Shown here piece by piece: positions 1-11,109 of a stretch of DNA of 64,000 nucleotides. The notes below the pieces were generated by a model. It worked only from the letters and a program-made list of their open reading frames with translations. It was not told the DNA's origin and made no database searches. This stretch comes from Phocoena phocoena (taxonomy: Eukaryota; Chordata; Mammalia; Artiodactyla; Phocoenidae), in the NCBI RefSeq assembly GCF_963924675.1, contig NC_089239.1, positions 1,415,001-1,479,000 of the forward strand, given 5' to 3'. The position numbers and the translations under genes were made by a program. The first letter of the stretch is position 1. Each line of letters begins with the position of its first letter.

Positions 1-2384
1 CCAACTTCCTCTGCACAGGGACTGCAAAATTCTGCACTCCCAGCAGTGCTATATAAGAGTGTCTGCTTTCCCTGTGTAAGCAGCTCCTTTGCCCATTTTC
101 TGTTTGTTCATCCCTGTTTTCCTTAGACTGTAATCATAAAGATGAGCTCATTAGGCAATTTTTAACTTAGCTCCTGATTTCTGCTCTTCTAAATACACAC
201 AACACCTTACTTAACCTGTTGATTACTTTTCTAGATTAGAAGGAATAAGAATGAAGAATTAAGTAGTTAAAGAATGACTGACTCTCTTCCCCTAGCTTCC
301 TCTTAGTAAATTTGCAGGTGGACCATGTGGACAAGTCAGCATTCCAAGGAAGATTGGGAGAAGTCAGCAGGTCTACATGCAATGGAAAAATGACGAAGAA
401 TATGACCTCCTGCCTTAATGATTGAGATTTTTCCCCCCTTTTTCCCTTTAAAAATTGTCATGGCTGAGCAGAATATCCGGAACTGGTCTCTGGACACAAG
501 TCCATCTTCTCCCCAGATTGCCAGCTTTCTGGAAAAAAGCATCTTTCTTCTCTGCCAAAGATTGTCCCTCAATGTATTGGTTGTTGAGTGGTGAGTGGCC
601 AAACCTGAATTCAGTTATTCCCACAGCCACACGAACAGAGTGTGGGCCAAGCTGTTAAACGTTTGTCAATCTGAATAAATGAGAAATTGTATCTTAGTGT
701 AGTCTTAACTTGAATTTAGTTCTTTTCTGAACACCAAGTGAAGAGACACCTGTCATCCTGGAGACATACATTGATCCTCCCTTACAGACAGTGTCCTGGC
801 TGAAGACTGATCCTCCCCTGAAGGATATTTCACCAAACCTGAGTGTTGCTGCTCTACAAACCATTTCAGGTGGTAGTAGTATTCCACCATGAGCACTGGA
901 TTATAACTAGTTTTCAGTTTACATTCCCTTGCTCAGCCATTATTCTGCAAAGCACAATCACTGTTAGAATAGGTGGATCCACAGGTGCTTTCAATGTCAG
1001 CCACTTGTGTACCCAAACCATTCCTCCTCCAGAGACCCAGGCCTTCAGTGTGTTTCTGGATCACCAGCCCGGACTCCTCTTTCTCCTCTTTGGTGTGCTT
1101 TTCTACCAGCAGTCTAGGATAAGGCCATGCCATCTAAGAAGATAGCTTTCATTGACTTCAAATTGCTGGGTTTGGGTTCTATGTGCTACTATCACAGAAG
1201 AGCCCCAGACATTAGGTGAATTGACCAACAGAACTCTCAGACTACCTGTGCCTACTAAAAGATTTTATTTGGAACAGTATTTATTAAGACAATTACATAA
1301 CCATTACATCTTTTCCCAAGGCCTACTTGCCTGACACTTTCATTTCTAAGAAGGGCAATGCAAATGATTCTTCCCAGAACAAAGACCCATTTAAGGATAT
1401 TTTCTCTTCATTCCTAAATCAAAAGAAGTTTGAAGCTTCTCTCCTTAAAAAAAAAAAAATTATTCTCTGCCTTATCATATCTGTTCTTCCCACCAGATTA
1501 CCCATGTTGAATATAAGCCCATGACCCCAAGAAAAGATGATTAGAACTCTGAAAACTACCTAGCATTCTTAACACCCAATACTGTATTTCTCATTTGAAT
1601 GTTCATTAATTAATAAACAAAAATATTTCCCAGTTTCTTGAAAGCTGCAACCACTTTCAATACACTCACTGTTGTTTCAAAATACTGCCCCAACTAAGTA
1701 ATAGACCCCTTAAGGATAATAACTATATCTTTTGATTTCTCTAATACAGGAGAATTTAATAAAGAACTAAAGACAAAAAAGGGCTTCAGGAATTTAAATA
1801 TTTGTGACTTTTACCCCACCTACGGAACCTTAAATTGATTGGTGGCAAGAACTAGATCATATTTATGTTGGTATTCATGTCTCACCCTTACACCATCATA
1901 TTCTCTCTCTGAATTTTCCTCTGCAAGTCTTCTTCTCTTAACTAGCCATAATTTTTTTCAATGGTCAATCGACTCATTGCTTTAGTACACAAATATTTTG
2001 TTCCTATTTTTGTATCAAAGAAACACATAGAAATTTTCTTCTCATAGAGAGAATGAGATGGGAATATAGAACGGGAATATAAAATTTCCCGTTTCAGTAA
2101 TGGGAAATTTTACTCAGAAAAGTTATCCGGGGGAAAAGTGAAAAAAGCAATACACATAATCATAGAGAGAGAATCTAAGGGAAGAAACTGAGAAGCAGAA
2201 CTTAATTGGTTAAATGTGAAATTTTGAAAAGCCACAAAATGATCATAAAAGACATTTAGAGTTAGTTTCACTTTCACAAACCTGTGTCCATTGGACCTTT
2301 TCAGATAAAGAAGAGCTGATGGTCTTCTTTCTGTGGACCATGCTCTTTTCCTAATTAAAGGACTCACACAGAAGGAAATCATAG
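1..2384. other. Old non-coding DNA, no gene seen
   Basis: I see no exon, RNA gene or young repeat here. Bases 20-110 faintly resemble the 'caccagcagtgtatgagagtg' stretch of a minus-strand old L1, but too weakly to annotate. Open frames are all short, do not resemble known proteins and lack splice context. A 13-base A run lies near 1447. The stretch is probably diverged ancestral repeat plus unique intergenic or intronic sequence. Confidence 0.6.
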
Positions 2385-2592
2385 AAATAAACCAGGAAGA
2401 AACTGGGATGTCATACTTAGATCTGTTACTCACTATACCTTGAACAATGCACTTAAACATTCTCTGCCTCAGTTTCCTATCTCTGTAAAAATAATCATGG
2501 GAGAAGATACATCTATCTACAGGAATATTGTAAAGGTAAAATAAGATCATGTATCTGAAAGTGTTTTGTGGAATGTCAAGTACCTTTCTTTA
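2385..2592 (+). repeat. MIR SINE fragment
   Basis: The stretch around 2465-2490 reads 'ctgcctcagtttcctatct' followed by 'ctgtaaaaat', the conserved MIR core. It is followed by the usual 'aaggtaaaataagatcatgtat' region and 'gtgttttgtggaatgtcaag', which matches the MIR tail. It is old and diverged, as expected for this mammal-wide tRNA-derived SINE. Confidence 0.7.
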
Positions 2593-2594
2593 AG

Positions 2595-2725
2595 ACCCAC
2601 TGTGCTCACACTTTGCAAACCCATTTATTCCTCAAAATTATCCCGGAGGTATCATTACGCCTACTGTACAGTTGAGGAGACTGAGGTTCAGAGAACTCAG
2701 AACCTTAATCTTAAAATTATCTGAT
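2595..2725 (-). repeat. MIR SINE fragment, minus strand
   Basis: It contains 'tattcctcaaaattatcccggaggtatcattacgcc', then 'ttgaggagactgaggttca'. This is the reverse complement of the MIR 5' half (tcctcacaac...gaggaaactgaggc). It lies directly beside a plus-strand MIR, so the two form an old head-to-head pair. Confidence 0.55.
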
Positions 2726-2754
2726 GTGATATTGTGATTAATAATAAGGAATGT

Positions 2755-3560
2755 ATATTTGGTCTTCGTCCCTGTTTCTGACGCAGAGGTCCTAAAAGTC
2801 CTGGAATTTCCTAAGTGATGAGAGTAGTAAACGTGCCTCAATATTCATAACAAACCCCTTTCAACCACATCTGAGTTTACATTAATAAAGTGACTTTTGG
2901 AAAACACTAAATATGTGAGCTTGTTGCCAGGGGAACCAACCATGTGATTAGAGAGTTGGAACATTCAGTCCCACTCCCCTGACCTCCAGGGAGGATAGAG
3001 GGGTTGGAGGTTGAAACAATTGTCAGTGGCCAGTGATTTAGTCAATTGTGTCTATGCAATGAAGCCTCCATAAAAACCCCAAAAGACTGGATTTGGAAAG
3101 CTTCCAGGCTGGTGAACCGGAATGCTTCTACATGCTACTATGCCAGACCACAAGCTCCAAGAAGACAGAAGTTCCTTTGTTCAAGACATCACCCCATGTA
3201 TCTCTTTGATTCATATATTTCAATCCTTTGTAATAAATCAGTTATTTAGTGAGTAAATGGATTTCCTGAGTTCTGTGAGCCACTACAGCAAAATAATCAA
3301 ACCCTAAGAGTGGGGTCATGGGATCTTCTGATTTATAGTCAGTTGGTCAGAAGCACAAGTGAAAACCTGGGCTTGCAATTGACATCTGAAGTGGAGGGTG
3401 GCCTTGTAGAACTGAGCCCTTAACCTACGGAGTCTGATGCTATTTCCAGGTAAAGAGTGTCAGAATTGCATTGAATTGTAGGGCATCCAGTTGGTGTCAG
3501 AGACTTGCTTGATGGTGTGGAAGAAACCACCATACACACGTTGGAATTGGGCACAGGGTT
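2755..3560 (+). repeat. Old ERVL-like LTR, copy 1
   Basis: It shares a long colinear set of blocks with the sequence at 30985-31685: 'ctaaaagtcctggaatttcctaagtgatg', 'aaccatgtgattagag', 'ccagtgatt.agtca', 'atg.aatgaa.c.tccataaa', 'cagttggtcagaa' and 'ttggtgtcag'. The last block (3491-3500) resembles the start of the tRNA-Leu primer-binding site used by ERVL elements. A polyadenylation-like 'gtaataaatca' lies near 3230. The family name is not secure. The ERVL assignment rests on the primer-site resemblance and general LTR layout. Confidence 0.5.
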
Positions 3561-3644
3561 GGAATTAGTGAACAGAATCTGCACCTGATTAGTACAGCAA
3601 AAATTTGAACTGATTGCAAATGCCATCATCCATCTGCTATCCAT

Positions 3645-4964
3645 GTCCTATCAGTGTAAAAAGCAAATGCTTTTTCAAAATCACTAAAATATCTTCTCTG
3701 ATAAGTTACTTGCTCACTAACAGAAAAGAAATGAGCTTATACAAATAATGCATTCTTTTTCTTTAAAGGATTAAAGGAGAGGTGAATGGCTGAATACAAG
3801 TGATCTGGGTTAAGACATAGTTGATAAGAATAGTTGATTTTGATAAGAATTTTAGGCAAGGCAATTGAGGAAGGAAAAATGTCATAGAATCCACAGGTAA
3901 TTTGATGGCTCTCAGCTCCTTCTTAAGATTTGGCAGAACTCATAAATCTTTACCCAAAATGAATTTCTTGTTGTTTTCTCATTTAGTCAATTTTTAATCC
4001 TGCTCAGCCATTTCTCTAACAAACCCAAAGCAATGGGGATGGGAGTTATATTATAGTTTTATATTTTCTTCTTTATAGTTCCCAAACGGTCTGAATAGAA
4101 AAGCATTTTAGTATTTCTCCCACAAAAGACCAGTGTTTGAAACAGAGAATGTTCCAGGCATTGGCCTGTATTCATCTAAATTTAAATTTCAGGTAGAGTT
4201 AATATTATTAAAATGGAAATTGTGCAAGGTAACTTGTTTTGTGAAATTAACTAGATTTCCAGTAACAGTCAAATACTGGGGATATGCAGTTATTGTTTAA
4301 ATCTGAGATAAAAAGACGCCCACTTTCAAAAAGGAAAGAACTATGGAAAAACCTTGTATCTTAAAAGATGAATATGAATCACAGGAATGAGACAATTTTA
4401 CCCTTGACGGGGAGGAAAGGGTTTTTCCTTTGGGGGCTGGAGATGAAACACTTAAAAGTAAGAATTTAAAGCTGCAATTCTCTTGAAGGGCTTTGTGACT
4501 TACAATTGCATTTATTGGTCTGACAAATTGGTTTTTACAGATGCCGTGATTTGTAAACCAAATATACTGTTTGGCTGGTAACCTCAAAGAGACCACACAT
4601 CTCACTAAAATGCCTGAGAGGAACTTCCACTATGTTTGTTTATACAGGTGGCAGAGAACACAGAAAGGGGCTACCTGCCAGGTAGTGCAGTCAATCACAA
4701 AACATGATCCTTAACAATGAGGATGGGATTGAATTGTCTCTGTTACCCTATACTGGGAACTTCCTTACTGAACTGGCACCTCCTGTTCTATCTGAACCAA
4801 AAGAAAGAAGGAAAAGAAACATGGCAGCAAGACATGATAGAGATTGTGTGATGGAGTTTAAACTGGGACTGGAAACCAGAACTCGAAGTCTGGATTTATT
4901 GGCCATATAATTCTGGAGGTATCACTTCTCTTATGTTTCCCTTTCTCATGGGACAGAAGAGAAA
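3645..4964. other. Non-coding DNA, no feature resolved
   Basis: AT-rich sequence with short frames only. I recognise no repeat family, RNA gene or regulatory array in it. Confidence 0.5.
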
Positions 4965-5100
4965 AGTGGGTAAGTGCCCGGGTTCTGAAGCCAGACACAT
5001 CTGGACTTGAATCTTCTTTCAACCTCTTGCTGTCTGTGTGTCCTCTCTGAGCCTTATTTTCCATATCTGTGAAATAAGAATAATAATATTACCTCATTGT
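4965..5100 (+). repeat. MIR SINE, 5' and core part
   Basis: The stretch has 'gtgcccgggttctgaagccagac', then 'cctctctgagccttatttt' and 'ctgtgaaataagaataataat'. This is the order of blocks expected for MIR on the plus strand. It ends at 5100, where another repeat begins abruptly. Confidence 0.7.
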
Positions 5101-5137
5101 ATTAGTCAGAGTTCTCCAGAGAAACAGAATGAATAGG

Positions 5138-5191
<54 letters not shown>

Positions 5192-5628
5192 GGAGAGAGA
5201 AAGAGATTGAGAGAGAAAAATTATAAGGAATTAACTCATGTGATTATGGAGGCTGACAAGTCCAAAATCTGCAGGATGGGCTGGCAGGCTGGAGATCCAG
5301 CAGAGCCAATGTGCTAGGTTGAGCCTGAAGGCTGTCTGCTGTAGAACTAGGAAAAGCTGATGTTGCAGATGAAGTCTGAAGGCAGGCTGCTGGAGAATTC
5401 CCTTTTGCTCAGGGGAGGCAAGTCTCTTTTTCTATTCAGGCCTTAAACTAACTGGATGAGGCCCACACACACTTATGGAGAACAATCTGTTTTATGAAAA
5501 GATCACCAATTTAAATGTTAATCTCACCTAAAACATCCTCACAGAAATACCCAGAATAAAGTTTGACCAAATATTTGGGCTCCCTATGACCAAGCCAAGT
5601 TTACACATAAAATTAACCATCACACTCG
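5099..5628 (+). repeat. Old dispersed repeat with (TG)n
   Basis: It starts 'gtattagtcagagttctcc' and ends 'acacataaaattaaccatcacac', with 'gaggcccacacacactta' and 'caccaatttaaatgttaatctcac' inside. I recognise this as a common ancient mammalian dispersed sequence but cannot name its family securely. It contains the (TG)n tract listed separately. It abuts a plus MIR on the left and a minus MIR on the right. Confidence 0.6.
5139..5189 (+). repeat. (TG)n microsatellite
   Basis: This is an uninterrupted TG dinucleotide run of about 25 units. It is long and pure enough to be length-variable, and it lies within the old dispersed repeat. Confidence 0.98.
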
Positions 5629-5760
5629 TGTCATCCTCACAATATTCCTATGAAATGAATACTATTTGTGAAGCACATCTCCCAAGTTCAAACAACAAAT
5701 AGCCAAGTAGTGTGTCAAATAGTGACAAAGCCAGGAGTCACTGTGGCTCCCTCTGCTCTC
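5625..5760 (-). repeat. MIR SINE, minus strand
   Basis: The order 'tcatcctcacaatattcctatgaaatgaatactattt', 'caaatagccaagtagtgtgtc' and 'aaagccaggagtcactgtggctcc' follows the reverse complement of a MIR 5' half. It is strongly diverged. Confidence 0.45.
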
Positions 5761-6695
5761 AAGACATTTCCAAATTAACTGCTTCTCCTCAATATCTCCT
5801 CCATATATATTCAGTAGCTTCTTGTTAAGAACTCTAAATATATTCAACCATGTAAATTTATAGTGTATGCTTATTTCCTTTTCTGACAGTTCCACCATGA
5901 TATCACTACTGAGGTAAATGAAATTGAAAAGCAGTTACCTAATCCCCTGTTATCAAGAATCTTTCTACTTTAATGATTATATTCTCCCATTTATTTCCTC
6001 CTTTGAAAGATACTACTATGGTTCCTAGAATGAGAAAAAGAGAGGAGAGGGTACGTTTAGGTGGAAATAAGGGAGGAAAGAAGGAATCACTTGAAAACAT
6101 AATAGATATGTATCTAAGATAACCACATCAATAAAACAGGCAGACAACACCATCAGCTTTCCCTCGCTTAATCCTAAAACCCATAAACCAGTTGTCTGGG
6201 GCCCTGGATAACAATTGTAAAAATCTGTTTTGAATACCCAGGCAAATTAACTTGTCTGTAGTTGTAGAAAGAACAGATATTTGTACATCAGAAGAAGAGC
6301 TAGCAACAATAACACTCTCTGGTCACTTTGGAAACCAGAGCAAGCCTTGTCCTTCACATCCACACAGTGTCCTGCAACTTTGGCCCTGTAGCCCTGCCAG
6401 CTTGCTCCAACCTATGAAGGGTGAGAGCAGTGATTGTCCACAGCCCTTCTGATGGCTGTGGTGCTGCTCTCCAGGATTATTAAGGCTGTCATTTTGCAAG
6501 CCTCACATATTACTTCTTCCCTAGCATGAACCCATTTGAGATCAAACTGCCATCTATAACTACACTTCCACATTCCTTCTCATCTAAGGAAGAATCTCTA
6601 GTCTTCGTGAAATGTATTTATAATCCAGTTTCAGTACATAGCTTTCATTGACTCAATACTGGAAGAGACCTCAAAGGTCTATGAGTCCAACTTTC
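5761..6695. other. Non-coding DNA, no feature resolved
   Basis: No recognisable repeat head, gene or RNA. The 66-codon frame near 6252-6452 has no family resemblance and no splice context. Confidence 0.5.
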
Positions 6696-6704
6696 TGCCT
6701 AGTG

Positions 6705-7178
6705 TATATGTATATACATACACACAATGTAATATTACTCAGCCATAAAAACTATTGAAATTCTTCCATTTTAGCAATGTGGATGGACCTGGAGAATATT
6801 ATGCTTAGTGAAATAAGTCAGAGAAAGAAAAATACTGCATGATATCACTTATATGTGGAATCTAAAAAATGAAACAAATGAATGTATGTAGTAAAACAGA
6901 AGCAGACTGCCATATATAGAGAACAAATCAGTGGTTACCAAAGTGGAGAGGGAAGGGGGAGAGGGAGATTAGGGGTATGGAATTAAGAGAGACAAACTAC
7001 TATGTATAAAATAGATAAGCGACAAAGATACATTATATAGCACAGGGAATTATAGCCATTATCTTGTAATAACTTTTAATGGAGTATAATCTGTAAAAAT
7101 ACTGAATCACTATGCTGTATACCTAAAAGTAATATAATATTATAAATCAACTATACTTCAATTTTTTTTAAAAAAAGT
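6705..7178 (+). mobile_element. L1 3' end, 5'-truncated (old)
   Basis: It begins with the ORF2 tail block 'aatgtaatattactcagccataaa' and continues through 'ggatggacctggagaatatta' and 'ataagtcagagaaagaaaaatac'. It ends in the L1 3' UTR blocks 'agtggttaccaaa', 'tatagcacagggaattatag' and 'aatcaactatacttcaattttt'. The same 3' UTR type occurs at 23497-24478 and 42190-42430. No coding capacity remains. Confidence 0.85.
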
Positions 7179-8229
7179 ACCACAATTTCCCAGTCAGGTT
7201 ATCATTTAATCCATCTTTCCTATTGCAATCTGGCAAAACCAAGTAGACCATGTCCATTTGAATGTAGTGACTGGATCTGCTGGTCACCTCAAAATGAAAA
7301 ACTTTAGTGAGAGACTCAAGGGTGTAATCAAAAGATTCCCTTCATGCAAATGATGTGATGGTCATTAAAAATTCTAGATTCCTTGGTATTGAAAAGATTG
7401 GTAAAAAAAAACTTTTGAAACTAAAATCTTGACTTACTCTGAGTTAGGAAATCTGTTAATTATTTAAAAGAAATTAAGTTCTAGGTCCATTAGATTTATC
7501 TGAATTTTGGAAACAATGAGAATCTAAATGCTTCTTCTTCATACTGGGCTGAGTAAGCATTAAGTAGTAGAGAGCTAAAAGATTGTTTCCTCTCATGTAA
7601 ACTGGAAAACTTTGACTAAGTCACAATACATCAGAAAGAAACAAACACTAAGCCAGGAGGTAGCAGATACAGGGAAGAGGAAATCACGGGAAACACTCCA
7701 TCACATCCTTCACAAAGCTAATTCCAAGCCATTCTCTAACAAGCTTTGTTTGCTAAGGACCCAGAATGACAGGTGGGGCACATAATAAAAAAATAAAACT
7801 TATTACACAACAAAATGAAAATAAAGGTTGTCACAATCAAGTTCATTCAAAATAAAACCTTCACTATGCTTTGATCTCAGAATTTAAAAAGTAAAAATCT
7901 TCCAGTTACAAATGTTGGGTTTTAATGCTTTTCCCATGATATTAGAAACTTTCAATTCAGATAATATTTTATGGGCAATATTTTATTATTTATTTATCCA
8001 CTGTAAAAATCAGGTCCACAAACACTGAATGTTTTCAGCTACCAACTTTGCCAAAAGGCAGTTTTAAAAAGAGATGATCAAGGAAAAATGCTGCTTTTGA
8101 ATTAATTCTGACTGAAAAAAAAAATGAAGGATTGGGCTATATTGAGAAACTGAAGAGAAAGTTGTCACTCTTGTTTTTTTAACCTCATGTTGAATTCATT
8201 GTACTTAGTTCATGATTTTCATCTTTGGT
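7179..8229. other. Non-coding DNA, no feature resolved
   Basis: AT-rich and free of recognisable repeats. There are A runs near 7407 and 8115 and nothing gene-like. Confidence 0.5.
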
Positions 8230-8234
8230 CTGGA

Positions 8235-9475
8235 GGTGGGATCAAGATGGCAGAATAGGAAGATGCTAAGCTCACCTCCCCTCATCAAAACTACAACTAC
8301 ATATAGAACGACTTTCACTGAAATTCAGCTGAAGACTAGCAAAATGGCTTTTCTAAAATCACAACTGTAAAGAAAAATACACACTGAGTCTGATAGGAAG
8401 AGAGGAGAAGTGATCTGGTTGGGACCCACACACCTAGTCGGGGACCCAGAAGAGGAGGCTATATCACAGGCACAGGGATCCTCCCTGGGGATCAGAAGAT
8501 TTAAACCACATATTAGACAACCCAGCCTTGGGGTCAGATATACAGTGGACAAGCCCACTGACCCGGTTTGAAAACCAATGGGGTTTACTGGAGGGCTGTA
8601 AGAAACTGAGAATTGCTTGCTCCAAGTCACAGCATGGAGGCAGCAGATTGAAAACTGCCTGGTGCTCTGGCCAGCTTGCCAGGACCACCCCAGCACACCC
8701 CAAGCCTGCACCGAGCTTCTGTTCCACACCCTCTTATGCTGGTGCTGCTCCCCACTAAGGCAGAGTCTGCATTGCCAACAAGAGTACACACACACAGAAG
8801 GAATGGAATCGCTTGGGCCCCAGCCTTGCCTCTGTCCAGGGTGGAGGTAGCCATTGCCAGTGCATGCTTCCATGTGCACACAAGGGATTGAGCAAAACCA
8901 GCTTAGTAGTGTGGCTCCAAAGCCTCCAGAGCTGACCAAGCCTCTAACCAAGGTGCTCACACCAGAAGAAAAAATGAAACCAGCACAAAAATGCAGCCCC
9001 AAGCCCTTGGGCTATAGCCACGCCCCCAACCAAAGTAGAGACTACCATCATGTCCCAGGAAAAACACAAATCCTTGAGTGCTCCAGATCCTTGGGACTTG
9101 ATCCTGCCCCCAATTAGTCTGTGACTGCCACTGAGCATAAGAGAAGTCCTTCTTCATACCTGGCTCTGGCTCTAACCCCTCCAACTCCAGCCTTACACTA
9201 AGGTGGAAGCTGCCAGAACACTGCAGAAGAAGATGCGGCTAATGCTCACTTCAGATCCAACTTTACCACCAAAGCCACTGCACAAACACAGATAGCATGA
9301 GGACACACCAACACAAGGACATGCCTTCAAGAATGGGATAGGTAACTGTTTTACTTACTATCCTAAAGATAGAGAAAGTTAAACAAAGTGAGAAGACAGA
9401 GAAATATGTTTCAAAAAACAAAAAAAGAACAAGATAGAAAACCCCTAGTGAAACAGAAATAATTTACCTGAAAAA
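8235..9475 (+). mobile_element. Old host L1: 5' UTR
   Basis: It begins 'ggtgggatcaagatggcagaa', the usual start of an L1 transcript around a YY1-like aagatggc site. It then shows the 'ctaagctcacctcccctca' block and GC-rich UTR sequence. About 1.2 kb lies before ORF1-like sequence. Its antisense strand carries an unusually long open frame at 8325-9002 (see findings). This is the oldest layer of the 8-24 kb nest. It is later interrupted by two SINEs and by L1-A. Confidence 0.8.
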
Positions 9476-9752
9476 TAGTCCAAAGCAATAGTAATAAAAA
9501 TGCTAACTGAATTTGAGAAAAGAGTAGATGAACACAGTAAAAATTTCAACAAAGAACTAGAGCACATAAAAAAGAACCAGTCAGAGCTGAAGAATACAAT
9601 AATTGACATGGAAAGTATACTAAAAGGAATTAACAGCAGATTAGGTGATACAGAAGAATGCATAAGTGATCTGGAAGATATAATAATTATTAGCAATAAT
9701 AACAATGTTCTCACACAACCATAAGAGCAAAAAGAAAAACAAAATTTAAAAA

Positions 9753-10118
9753 GGATACTTGGTGGTGCAGTGTTAAGAATCCATCTGCCAATGCAGGGGA
9801 CATGGGTTTGAGTCCTGGTCCATGAAGACCCCACATGCCGTGGAGCAACTAAGCCTGTGAACCCCAACTACTGAGCCTGTGCTCTAGAGCCCATTAGCCA
9901 TAACTACTGAAGCCTGCATGCCTACAGCTCATGCTCCACAAGAGAAGCCACCGCAATGAGAAGCCCATGTATGGCAACAAAGAGTAGCTCCCACTCATTG
10001 CAACTAGAGAAAGCCCACATGCAGCAATGCAGACCCAACACAGCCAAAAAGAAATTAATTAATTTTAAATAATTAATTAATTTTAATTAATTAATTTTTA
10101 ATTAATTAATTAAAAAAA
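9753..10118 (+). mobile_element. CHR-type tRNA-derived SINE (long form)
   Basis: The head 'ggatacttggtggtgcagtg' and the B-box-like 'ggtttgagtcc' mark a tRNA-derived SINE. Repeated 'gagcaactaagcctgtg' and 'gagaagcccatgtatggc' units follow, as in the ~300-bp CHR form also seen at 11181. It ends in 'cacagccaaaaagaaatt' and an expanded AATT-rich tail. It is inserted in the old L1 ORF1. Confidence 0.85.
10048..10118. repeat. (AATT)n self-complementary SINE tail
   Basis: The tail consists almost entirely of aatt/ttaa units and reads nearly the same on both strands. It can fold on itself. It probably grew by slippage from the A-rich SINE tail. Confidence 0.9.
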
Positions 10119-11109
10119 TGATATTTGAAGGAACCTCAGGAACAAAAACAAGCATAGTAACATTTGCATTACAAAGTTCCCAGAAGGAACTTTGTAAAAG
10201 AAAGGGGTAGAAAAAGTATTTGATGAAATTATGGTTGAGAACTTCCCTAACCTGAAGAAGGAAAGAGACATCCAGGTAGAGGAAGCACAGAGCGTCCCAA
10301 CCAAGATGAACCCAGAGTTTCACACCAAAAAATATCATAATTAAAATAGCAAAAGTTAAAGAGGGAATTTCAAAGGCAGCAGTAGAAAAACAGAGTCACA
10401 TACAAGGGAACTCCCATAAGGTTATCAGCTAATTTTTCAGCAGAAACTTCATAGGCCACAAGGGAGAAGCATGATATGTTTAAGTGCTGAAAGGAAAAGA
10501 CTTACAACTTAGGATACTCTACCAGTAAGGTTATCATTCAAAGTTGAAGGAGAGGTAAAGAGCTTTTTATATAAGCAAAAACTAAGAGTTCATCAATACT
10601 GTACTGACCTTATAGGACATGTGAGAAGATCTTCTTTAGGTGAAAAAGAAAAGACTACAACAATAAATAAGAGATTATAGAGAGAGAAAAATTCCACTGA
10701 AAAAGGCAAATATAAAGACTGTAGATCAACTACTTAAAGAACCTACTACAAAGATCAAAAGACAAAAATTGTAAAATCAATTATAACTACAATAAACAGA
10801 AAAGGAATAGACATAGTGTAAACTATGACATCAATAACACAAAACATGGGAGGGGGAGTAAAGATGTAGATCTTTTAGAATGTGTTTGAACTTAAATGAC
10901 TGTCACTTTAAAACAAGTAAACATAATTATAGATCAACATATATGAACTCCATGACAAACACAAATCAAAAACCTACAATAATAGATACACAAAAACTAG
11001 AGAGAAAGGCACAAAAACATAACATTAAGAAAATCATTGAACCAAAAGGGAGAGACAAAAAAAGAAGAAGAGAGAAGAACTACAAATATAACCTTAAGCA
11101 AGCAACAAA

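Larger units (their letters stand above)
9476..10595 (+). pseudogene. Old host L1: ORF1 remnant, SINE-split
   Basis: Bases 9500-9724 still translate as a lysine- and glutamate-rich coiled-coil segment (EFEKRVDEHSKNFNKEL, then LGDTEECISDLEDI). This matches the coiled-coil end of mammalian L1 ORF1, which forms the RNA-binding trimer. A CHR-type SINE with a long AATT tail (9753-10118) interrupts it. Weak similarity to the ORF1 RRM and C-terminal part resumes from about 10120 ('gaacttccctaacctgaagaa', 'gcacagagcgtcccaacc') to about 10590. It has many stops and is non-functional. Confidence 0.7.

Noticed and set aside
2110..2550. 146-codon minus-strand frame as a gene
   Set aside because: It overlaps a MIR repeat on the opposite strand and shows no protein-family features.
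9500..9724. 74-codon coiled-coil frame as a small host protein
   Set aside because: It matches the L1 ORF1 coiled coil in composition and sits at the correct place in the old L1.
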